From positions 1-6,403 of the forward strand of contig NZ_DAIQNN010000125.1 in assembly GCF_036788415.1 (NCBI RefSeq): a stretch of DNA of 6,403 nucleotides, given 5' to 3'. This stretch comes from Rubrimonas sp036788415 (GTDB lineage Bacteria > Pseudomonadota > Alphaproteobacteria > Rhodobacterales > Rhodobacteraceae). Positions within the stretch are counted from its first letter, which is position 1, and each line of letters begins with the position of its first letter. Under the pieces are notes generated by a model. The model saw nothing but the letters and a program-made list of their open reading frames with translations, ran no database searches and had not been told where the DNA came from. Below are positions 1 through 5,564 of this stretch, piece after piece. Position numbers and translations under genes: made by a program.

Positions 1-792
1 GCCGAGCCCTATCGAAAGCGCCTCGGCGTACAGCCAGGGGTGCGGCTTCATTGGGAGATCGCTGAGCGAGCCGATCGGCGCGTCGGCCGCCGAGGCGCCG
101 CCGCACAGGATCGCGTCGAACTGCTCGGACGGCGCGCCGAGACCAGCCGCGCCAAGCGCCGCGATGAGCGTCGGCCACATCTTCGCCTCGACGCCGGACG
201 TCACAAGCGCGACCGGCAGCCCATGAGCCCGGATCGTCGCCATCAGAGCCTCGAAGCCGGGCAGAAGTCGGGGCGCGTCGCCGGCGAGCCCGCCTGAAGC
301 AAGTTGCGCCAGCGCCTCCCGCGTGAAACGCGCATGCACGGCCCGCGCCGCGTCGAGCCCGATCCCCGGCGCATGGGCCGAGAGCGCCCAGGCAAGATGC
401 GCCCCGACGGAGCGGCCCGACACATAACGTCGCTCGCCCTCGGCGAAGCGAAAGCCCGCGATTCCGGTGACCTCGCCGATCGTCCGCTCGATGACAGCGA
501 TCCATAGCGGTTCGCTGTCGATGAGCGTGCCGTCCAGATCGAGACAGACAGCGGTCAGGCGTCCTCGGCACAGCGGGGGCACAGGATAGATCGCGACCGG
601 TCCCGCGCCGGGCGCCACGACGGCCAGAGTGCGGCTCCCGAACGCGATGAACGCGACGCTGTCGTCGGCGAGCGCGGCGATGGCCCGGACCCCGTCCTCG
701 CCCACCCGCCAGCCGAGGCACGCGTCGCGGGCGACAAGGCCCCCCGAGCCGACATCGAGAGCGCCGAGATCAGGAAAATCGACACGCTTCAC
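1..792 (-). CDS. HAD-superfamily hydrolase (phosphatase-like, subfamily I) with an N-terminal extension; 3' end outside window
   Basis: Probable cytoplasmic phosphatase acting on a small phosphomonoester. The frame is open for 264 codons from GTG at 792 to the window edge. Residues 85-94 are DLDGTLIDSE, HAD motif I, with D85 as expected nucleophile and D87 as general acid/base. LVTSG at 196-200 is motif II and K249 in MKPHPW is the motif III lysine. The segment between motifs I and II (about 95-180) is a helical C1 cap as in beta-phosphoglucomutase-like enzymes. Motif IV and the C-terminus lie beyond the window. Such proteins usually begin a few residues before motif I, but here about 80 residues of normal-looking protein precede it in the same frame. 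The GTG overlaps the TGA of the upstream ATPase gene (GTGA), the same coupling used elsewhere in the operon, so I prefer this start. An internal GTG at 582 is possible but lacks a clear ribosome binding site. Substrate unknown; hydrolysis of the phosphomonoester released by the nearby phosphodiesterase is inference. Confidence 0.87.
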   Translation of the reverse strand, partial: MKRVDFPDLGALDVGSGGLVARDACLGWRVGEDGVRAIAALADDSVAFIAFGSRTLAVVAPGAGPVAIYPVPPLCRGRLTAVCLDLDGTLIDSEPLWIAVIERTIGEVTGIAGFRFAEGERRYVSGRSVGAHLAWALSAHAPGIGLDAARAVHARFTREALAQLASGGLAGDAPRLLPGFEALMATIRAHGLPVALVTSGVEAKMWPTLIAALGAAGLGAPSEQFDAILCGGASAADAPIGSLSDLPMKPHPWLYAEALSIGLG

Positions 793-1838
793 GCGGCATA
801 GGCCCTGAGCTGCGGGCCGCACGGCAGAACCAGCTTCGGCTCGGCTGGAAGCGGGGCCCCGGACGGCAGATCGATGTCGACCGCCTGTCCGGCCACGGTC
901 GCATGCAGCGTGCGATAGGCGCCGTGATAGGAGGCGTGAAGCACGTGGACCGAGAGAGCATCGTCGCCTTCGGCGCAGAGGCCAAGCGCATCGGGACGAA
1001 CGCCCGCGACGGCTTCATGCGCTCCGGGCGCGAGGTCCGCGGCGGCGACCCCTGTCAGGCGTCGCCCCAACACCTCGATCTCCACCGCCACCCCGGAGCG
1101 GCCGACGATCCGCGCCGGCAGGAAGTTGGTGCGCCCGACGAAGCCGGCGGCGAAGCGGCTCTCGGGGCGTTCGTAGAGGTCCTCCGGCGCGCCGGCCTGC
1201 ACGATGCGTCCCTCGCGCATCAGCGCCACCCGGTCGGCCATCGCCATCGCCTCGTCCTGGTCGTGGGTGACCAGCAGCACGGTCAGGCCGAGCGCGGTCT
1301 GCAGCCGCCGGATCTCGGTCTGCGTCTGCGCCCTCAGCCCTGCGTCGAGGTTCGACATGGGCTCGTCGAGCAGCAGCACCTTCGGCTCCAGCGCCAGCGC
1401 GCGGGCCAGCGCAACCCGCTGGCGCTGGCCGCCCGACAGCGCGTCGGGCCGGCGCCCGCCGAAGCCAGCGAGACCGACCATCTCCAGCACCCTGTCGGTC
1501 CGGCGCCGGCGTTCGGCCGACGTCATGCCCTTCAGTCGCAACCCGAAGCCGATGTTCTGCGCCACGGTCATGTGCGGCCACAGCGCGTAGGACTGGAACA
1601 CCATGGCGCTCGGCCGGGCCTCCGGCGGAACCCTGGTCACGTCGACGCCGCCGAAGCGGACGGTCCCGCCCGTGATCGGCGCGAAGCCGGCGACGGCGCG
1701 CAGCGCCGAGCTCTTGCCGCAGCCCGAGGGGCCCAGCAGCGCGGTCAGTCGGCCCGACGGCGCATCGCAGTCGATCGCGTCCAGCGCCAGCGTCGCGCCG
1801 AAGCGGACCGTGACGGCCTCCAGCGCCACCGTCGTCAT
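789..1838 (-). CDS. ABC importer ATPase with C-terminal TOBE-like domain (PotA/FbpC/UgpC type)
   Basis: ATP-hydrolysing subunit that would drive uptake through the two adjacent permeases, on the cytoplasmic face of the inner membrane. The 349-residue protein has all ABC motifs in order: Walker A GPSGCGKSS at 36-44, Q-loop glutamine Q82 in VFQSYALWPH, signature LSGGQRQR at 134-141, Walker B VLLLDEP at 154-160, D-loop SNLD at 162-165 and H-loop histidine H192 in VTHDQDEA. Residues about 235-345 form the accessory domain typical of polyamine, iron and sugar-phosphate importers, with the TOBE-like sequence GVRPDAL. The ATG at 1838 overlaps the TGA of the upstream permease gene (ATGA), and its own TGA overlaps the HAD gene start. 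Catalytic residues look intact. ATPase similarity does not identify the substrate. Confidence 0.96.
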   Translation of the reverse strand: MTTVALEAVTVRFGATLALDAIDCDAPSGRLTALLGPSGCGKSSALRAVAGFAPITGGTVRFGGVDVTRVPPEARPSAMVFQSYALWPHMTVAQNIGFGLRLKGMTSAERRRRTDRVLEMVGLAGFGGRRPDALSGGQRQRVALARALALEPKVLLLDEPMSNLDAGLRAQTQTEIRRLQTALGLTVLLVTHDQDEAMAMADRVALMREGRIVQAGAPEDLYERPESRFAAGFVGRTNFLPARIVGRSGVAVEIEVLGRRLTGVAAADLAPGAHEAVAGVRPDALGLCAEGDDALSVHVLHASYHGAYRTLHATVAGQAVDIDLPSGAPLPAEPKLVLPCGPQLRAYAA

Positions 1839-2647
1839 CCGGCGTGGCCCTGGCTCGCGCCGAGGTCGGTCAGCCGCACGACGCGCAGGATCAGCGCGAT
1901 CAGGACGACGGAGGGGGCGAGCAGCAGCACCGACGCTGCGGCGGCGGGCTCGATGTAGCCCTGCTGCAGCGTCGAGTAGAGCCGCAGCGGCAGCGTGGTG
2001 TACTCGACCCCGCTGATCAGGAACGTGATCGCGAACTCGTCCAGCGAGTAGATGAAGGCCAGCAGCGCGCCGGCGATCAGCCCCGGCCGCGCCAGCGGCA
2101 GCGTGACGAACAGGAACGTCGCCGTTGTGCCGGCCCCGGCGTCGCGCGCGGCCTCCTCCAGCGCCGGGTCGATCGCGCGAAACGCCGATGCCGCCGTCCA
2201 GATCATCAGCGGCAGCGCGCCCACCAGGTGCGCCGCGACGATGCCGACGAAGGTGTCGGTCAGCCCCGCGCGCAGGAACACCACCGCGGTTCCGACCCCG
2301 ACGACGATCACGGGCGTCGCGGTCTTCGCCAGGAACATGAGTTCCACGACCCTGCGCCCGGGCACGGGCAGCCGGGCCAGCGCATAGCCTGCCGGCGCGC
2401 CGATGACGACCGCGACGAGGCTGGTGACGGCCGCGATGCGCAGGCTGAGCCCCAGCGCCGGCAGCGCGCTCTCATAGCGGATGATGTACGCGTACCAGTC
2501 CAGCGTCAGCGCCGCGGGGAAGACCGTGTTCATCTCCCATCGCGCGCTGACCGAGTAGAGGACGAGGACAAGCGTCGGCGTCAGCACCACGACTGCTAGG
2601 GCCGCGAGCCCCGCAAGCGCGGCGAGGCCGCCCCTAGCAGTCGTCAT
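1835..2647 (-). CDS. ABC transporter inner-membrane permease (second subunit, BPD_transp_1 family)
   Basis: One of two membrane subunits forming the import channel. It has 270 residues, normal for the family. A hydrophobic first segment spans about 8-31, and further segments lie near 68-92, 100-125, 132-152, 189-210 and 236-256, consistent with six helices. The cytoplasmic EAA loop that docks on the ATPase is visible at about 164-190 (EEAARDAGAG, then TLPLARPGL). The start ATG at 2647 lies inside the end of the upstream permease gene (14-base overlap). No strong Shine-Dalgarno sequence precedes it, so re-initiation after the upstream gene is likely. The order permease, permease, ATPase and the sequence style match importers for iron, polyamines, thiamine, 2-aminoethylphosphonate or hexose phosphates; the permease cannot distinguish among them. 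Confidence 0.94.
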   Translation of the reverse strand: MTTARGGLAALAGLAALAVVVLTPTLVLVLYSVSARWEMNTVFPAALTLDWYAYIIRYESALPALGLSLRIAAVTSLVAVVIGAPAGYALARLPVPGRRVVELMFLAKTATPVIVVGVGTAVVFLRAGLTDTFVGIVAAHLVGALPLMIWTAASAFRAIDPALEEAARDAGAGTTATFLFVTLPLARPGLIAGALLAFIYSLDEFAITFLISGVEYTTLPLRLYSTLQQGYIEPAAAASVLLLAPSVVLIALILRVVRLTDLGASQGHAG

Positions 2648-3512
2648 GGGCCCGGCGGCGCGTCAGCCGGATCGTGATCGCCAGCACGCCGAGCGTGGCG
2701 ACCGTCAGCACGAGGCCGAGCGCGCTGGCGAGGTCCCAGCGGCCAAGCCCGAAGGCCTCGTAGTAGATGCCCATGGGGATCGTCGTCGGAGACTTGCCGG
2801 CGTAGACGACCAGCGTGATCGAGAACTGCGCCGCCGCCATGATGAAGACCAGCGCGCCGCCCGAGATCATCGCCGGGTAGAGTTGCGGCGCGGTGATCGC
2901 CGCGAACCGTCGCCACGGACCGGCGCCGGCGTCCTGCGCCGCCTCTACGAGGCTGCGGTCCAGCCCCTCCAGCGCCGCGGCGATGGTGAGCGTCGCCACC
3001 GGCAGGAACTTCCAAGAAAGCGCGATGACGAGCGCGAATGCCCCGCCAGAGAAGCCGCTCAACGCTCCGGGCAGTCCGACGTGCGCCAGCGCCGCGGAGA
3101 GCGGTCCCCCGGGCAGCAGCGTCAGCCAGATGGCGTAGGCCGCCACGATGTGCGGCACGATCAGGGGGACCAGCACCAGCATCTCGCCAAGCCGTCGCAG
3201 TCGGATCGGCAGCGCGTGGAGCAGCGCCGCCACGGCCAGCCCTGCGCCGACGCAAAGCAGCGCCGCGGCGGCCGCCGTCGCGAGGGTGAACCAGAGATCG
3301 GCGAGGTAGGCGCCCGAGAGCGATTGCGCGAAGCGGTCGAACGTCGGCGCGCCGTTCGAGACCGCCGCGAGCTCGACCGCCGTGCCCATCGGCAGCAGGA
3401 ACAGCACCGCGAACAGCGCGAGGGCGGGGGCGGTCATCGCCGCCCCCGCGGCGAGGCGCACCCGGCCGCCGAGCCGGACCGGGCGCGCGGCGGCGGCGAT
3501 CGTCGCCGTCAC
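2634..3512 (-). CDS. ABC transporter inner-membrane permease (first subunit, BPD_transp_1 family)
   Basis: Partner membrane subunit of the importer. From GTG at 3512 it has 292 residues. A short basic N-terminus leads into a first helix at about 26-46, with further hydrophobic segments near 73-98, 110-133, 157-180, 212-235 and 262-284. The EAA loop is at 190-209 (EAAQDAGAGPWRRFAAITAP), with the conserved glycine. The frame stays open upstream to an ATG at 4124, but that part is arginine- and proline-rich, has no hydrophobic segments and lies over the solute-binding protein gene in another frame, so it is not coding. The GTG start forms a 4-base GTGA overlap with the upstream stop, like two other junctions here. 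An ATG at 3437 (residue 26) is an alternative, but it would fall at the very start of the first helix. Confidence 0.92.
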   Translation of the reverse strand: MTATIAAAARPVRLGGRVRLAAGAAMTAPALALFAVLFLLPMGTAVELAAVSNGAPTFDRFAQSLSGAYLADLWFTLATAAAAALLCVGAGLAVAALLHALPIRLRRLGEMLVLVPLIVPHIVAAYAIWLTLLPGGPLSAALAHVGLPGALSGFSGGAFALVIALSWKFLPVATLTIAAALEGLDRSLVEAAQDAGAGPWRRFAAITAPQLYPAMISGGALVFIMAAAQFSITLVVYAGKSPTTIPMGIYYEAFGLGRWDLASALGLVLTVATLGVLAITIRLTRRRAHDDC

Positions 3513-4690
3513 CGACCGAGCACCTCGCGGCTCCACCCGTCGGCCAGTTGCGCGATGGCCTCGATGGCGACGTCGCTGTTGAAAGCCGGGAAGGTCTTCT
3601 CGCGGATCGTCTCGTAGGGGAAGCCGAAGGCGTCGTCGGGGATGTCGGCCCATACTTCGGGCGCGACGCTGGCGGGGATCTGCCGCTGCGCCTGGCCGAG
3701 GCTCGCCTGGATGGCGGGGGAGACCGCGTAGTCCACAAACAGCTGCGCCGCGAGCGGATGCGCCGCGCCCGACGGGATCGCCAGCGGCGTGTTGCGCACC
3801 GGCAGGCCGCTGTCGATCAGGTAGTTCCGCATCGTCGGCATCTGGAGCGACTCCCGGGCGAACAGCCCCCAGTCGTTCCAGAACGCCATCAGGTCGATCT
3901 CGCCGCGGCGCATGAGCTCCAGCGCCTGCTCGCCGGCGTTCGGCTGGGCGTGGACATGGGGCTGCAGGGCGCGCAGGAACTCCCAGCCCGGGCCCCAGCT
4001 GGCGGGATCGGTCTCGTCGCCGAAGCGCCGCATCACGGCGAGCAGGAACATCGCGCCCGACCCGATACCCGACGACGACCGCGGGTCCTCGTAGGTGAAG
4101 CGGCCCGGATGGGCCTGCGCCCACGGCAGCAGCGCATCGAGGTCGCCCGGCGGCTTCGGCAGGCGCGCCTCGTCGTGGAAGAACGAGATCGTCGGCTGGA
4201 ACAGCGGCGCCGCGAACAACTGGCCGTCATGGGTGAAGGTCGCGCGGCCGGGCTCGTTGAGCGACAGCAGGTTGGGCATCGGCCCGTCGGGGTCTGTCGG
4301 CATCGCCTCGAGCCATCCCGCGCGGATGGCGCGCAGCGTGCGCGCGTCAGGGGCGACGCGCACCACGTCGATGGGAAAGGGGCGCCGCGCCCCGGCGGCG
4401 TGGTGCGCCTCGATCCGCTGCCAGAGCGCCGCGTCGCCGCCGCCGGTCGAGAGCTGGCCGATCTGGAGGTCGACGCCGTAGCTCTCCTTCACGTGTCGCT
4501 CGAAGCCGGCGACGACGGTGTCGGCGATCCAGCGCCGGAAATTGGACCCCGCCGGCCAGTAGACGAGAAGCTGCGCGCCCTCTTCGGTCAACCGCGCGGC
4601 GACGTCTTCGGGGTTCGCGGCCCGCAGGGCCGCCGGCAGGCCGGCCGCCGCGGCGGCGCAGAGCATCATCGAACGTCGGGTGATCGGCAT
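3509..4690 (-). CDS. ABC transporter periplasmic solute-binding protein (extracellular solute-binding family 1-like)
   Basis: Exported receptor that would deliver ligand to the adjacent permeases. It has 393 residues, usual for the family. Residues 1-25 are a signal peptide: basic TRRS, hydrophobic stretch MMLCAAAAAGLPAAL, then a small-residue cleavage region near LRAAN. The TRRSMML start resembles a twin-arginine motif; C11 lacks a lipobox, so a lipoprotein is unlikely. The mature part has typical binding-protein landmarks: LLVYWPAGSNFRRW near the N-terminus, a substrate-site-like region PLFQPTISFFHDEA, the hinge-side FTYEDPRSSSGIGSG, GEIDLMAFWNDWG, and a C-terminal VDYAVSPAIQASLG like the usual 'LSPEAQ' segment. 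It recalls the AfuA/FbpA and YnjB styles of binding protein, whose ligands include ferric ion, polyamines, thiamine and hexose phosphates. I cannot assign a ligand; the neighbouring phosphodiesterase and phosphatase favour an organophosphate. Confidence 0.93.
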   Translation of the reverse strand: MPITRRSMMLCAAAAAGLPAALRAANPEDVAARLTEEGAQLLVYWPAGSNFRRWIADTVVAGFERHVKESYGVDLQIGQLSTGGGDAALWQRIEAHHAAGARRPFPIDVVRVAPDARTLRAIRAGWLEAMPTDPDGPMPNLLSLNEPGRATFTHDGQLFAAPLFQPTISFFHDEARLPKPPGDLDALLPWAQAHPGRFTYEDPRSSSGIGSGAMFLLAVMRRFGDETDPASWGPGWEFLRALQPHVHAQPNAGEQALELMRRGEIDLMAFWNDWGLFARESLQMPTMRNYLIDSGLPVRNTPLAIPSGAAHPLAAQLFVDYAVSPAIQASLGQAQRQIPASVAPEVWADIPDDAFGFPYETIREKTFPAFNSDVAIEAIAQLADGWSREVLGR

Positions 4691-4697
4691 GGGAGAA

Positions 4698-4703
4698 CCC
4701 TTT
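4698..4703 (-). promoter_or_regulatory. Ribosome binding site of the solute-binding protein gene
   Basis: AAAGGG on the minus strand, 7 bases before the ATG at 4690. Its first base is the last base of the regulator's TGA stop (4703-4705), so the site occupies the whole gap. This supports both the start choice and co-transcription with the regulator gene. Confidence 0.7.
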
Positions 4704-5479
4704 CAGGCTTGCAGGAGCTGGAGGTCCCACCGCCCCATCGCCTCCGCCGCATCCGCGGACAGGGCGTCGGTCACAACGGTGGTGAGAGCGTCGAGGGGCG
4801 CGATGACCGCCGCCGCCTCTGCGCCGAACTTGCTGCTGTCGGCGACAAGGATCACCCGCGAGGCGCGCGCGATCGCCGCGCGCTGCACGGCGGCCTCGGC
4901 CGGGCTGGGCGTGCTGACGAGGCCGCGGCGCAGATCGACCGCATTGCAGCCGATGATCGCGGAAGAGAAGCAGTAGCGCGCCATCGCCGCCACCGCCTCG
5001 GCCCCGACATGCGACAGGTTCTCGGGGCGGAAGGCGCCTCCAACGACCTCGAGCCGGTCGCGCAGCGCCGCGGGCAGGGCCAGATACAGCGGCGCGGAGT
5101 TCGTGATGATGCGGGCCGGGCCGGGCTGGCCGAGGCAGCGCGCGACGGCGGCCGCGGTCGTGCCGGCGTCGAGGAAGATCGTCTCGTCCTTGCCGATGAG
5201 TTCGGCGCAGCGCTTGCCGATGCGCGCCTTCTGCGCAGCGTTCACCGTCTCGCGCATGGCGAAGGCCGGGTCCGCCTCGCGGTCCGTGCGCGCGATGGCG
5301 CCGCCGTGGGTCCGTCGCACCGCGCCAAGCGCCTCGAGGTCGTCGAGGTCCCGTCGCGCCGTCGCTGGCGAGATGCCGAAGCGCGCGACGAGTTCGGTCA
5401 CCGTGACGCGCCCCTGACCCTGGATCAGGTCGAGAACCTGGCGCTGCCGCTCGGGCGCGAAGTGTCCGATGTCGTTCAT
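4703..5479 (-). CDS. DeoR/GlpR-family transcriptional regulator
   Basis: Cytoplasmic DNA-binding regulator, usually a repressor released by a phosphorylated sugar or similar intermediate. It has 258 residues, typical for the family. The N-terminal winged helix-turn-helix covers about 10-62 (RQRQVLDLIQ, then ARFGISPATARRDLDDLEALG and the conserved RTHGGA at 56-61). The C-terminal ligand domain, structurally related to ribose-5-phosphate isomerase-like folds, shows the phosphate-binding-type DAGTT at 104-108, ITNS at 125-128, VVGG at 145-148 and LVADSSKFG at 211-219. Start ATG 5479 has a strong AGGAGG site. It is the first gene of the transporter operon, ending 12 bases before the binding-protein start, and is transcribed away from the phosphodiesterase gene. 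It therefore probably controls its own operon and the divergent gene from the shared region. The effector is unknown; a phosphorylated product of the imported substrate is the natural inference. Confidence 0.95.
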   Translation of the reverse strand: MNDIGHFAPERQRQVLDLIQGQGRVTVTELVARFGISPATARRDLDDLEALGAVRRTHGGAIARTDREADPAFAMRETVNAAQKARIGKRCAELIGKDETIFLDAGTTAAAVARCLGQPGPARIITNSAPLYLALPAALRDRLEVVGGAFRPENLSHVGAEAVAAMARYCFSSAIIGCNAVDLRRGLVSTPSPAEAAVQRAAIARASRVILVADSSKFGAEAAAVIAPLDALTTVVTDALSADAAEAMGRWDLQLLQA

Positions 5480-5484
5480 GACGC

Positions 5485-5490
5485 CCTCCT
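5485..5490 (-). promoter_or_regulatory. Ribosome binding site of the DeoR-type regulator gene
   Basis: A perfect AGGAGG on the minus strand, 5 bases before the ATG at 5479. It is the strongest ribosome binding site in the window and fixes the start of the operon's first gene. Confidence 0.85.
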
Positions 5491-5509
5491 ACGCCCTCTC
5501 GGCGACAGG

Positions 5510-5537
5510 TTGATGACGTTTCGCGATGGTCTATGAT
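5510..5537 (+). promoter_or_regulatory. Putative sigma70-type promoter for the GpdQ-like phosphodiesterase gene
   Basis: TTGATG at 5510-5515 (4 of 6 matches to TTGACA) and TATGAT at 5532-5537 (5 of 6 to TATAAT) are separated by 16 bases, inside an AT-richer patch between the divergent genes. Transcription would begin near 5544, leaving a leader of about 20 bases that just holds the ribosome binding site and the GTG start at 5565. No equally good promoter was found for the leftward operon, though its promoter must lie in or near this 85-base gap unless transcription enters from elsewhere. Confidence 0.5.
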
Positions 5538-5546
5538 GATTCATGA
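5511..5546. promoter_or_regulatory. Candidate operator region for the DeoR-type regulator
   Basis: TGATGA occurs at 5511-5516 and again at 5534-5539, 23 bases apart (about two helical turns). The hexamer palindromes TCGCGA (5521-5526) and TCATGA (5541-5546) lie with centres 20 bases apart. These overlap the -35, spacer, -10 and expected transcription start of the rightward promoter, where a repressor would act. DeoR-family operators are often short repeated elements, but such short matches also arise by chance, so assignment to this regulator is inference. Confidence 0.3.
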
Positions 5547-5554
5547 TTGAAAAT

Positions 5555-5558
5555 GGAG
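5555..5558 (+). promoter_or_regulatory. Ribosome binding site deciding the GTG start of the phosphodiesterase gene
   Basis: GGAG at 5555-5558 (GGAGA to 5559) lies 6 bases before GTG at 5565. The alternative in-frame starts, TTG at 5547 and ATG at 5553, have no purine-rich site at a suitable distance, and TTG would fall almost at the predicted transcription start. Confidence 0.6.
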
Positions 5559-5564
5559 AATGCC

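Noticed and set aside
555..785. A separate 76-codon minus-strand gene between the ATPase and the HAD motif
   Set aside because: It starts at a second GTG in another frame and its product is serine/arginine-rich. The region is better explained as the N-terminal part of the HAD frame, which is open throughout.
903..1958. A 351-codon plus-strand open frame opposite the ABC ATPase
   Set aside because: The minus strand encodes a complete ATPase with all motifs in order; the plus-strand product is low-complexity and R/G/H-rich, typical of a GC-driven shadow.
3513..4124. Upstream extension of the first permease to an ATG at 4124, giving a 496-residue protein
   Set aside because: The extra 200 or so residues are arginine/proline-rich with no membrane segment and overlap the binding-protein gene in another frame. 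The GTG at 3512 with its GTGA overlap is the sensible start.
789..4690. Naming the importer as a ferric iron, polyamine, thiamine or 2-aminoethylphosphonate system
   Set aside because: Family resemblance allows all of these, and no ligand residues distinctive of one could be identified. None of the expected partner enzymes (for example phosphonate aminotransferase or C-P lyase genes) is in the window, so gene symbols were left empty.
3548..5536. A 662-codon open frame on the plus strand, antisense to the binding-protein and regulator genes
   Set aside because: Its translation is arginine-, glycine- and histidine-rich with no recognisable motif, and it lies opposite two genes with clear family signatures. 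Long antisense frames are expected where third positions are nearly all G or C.
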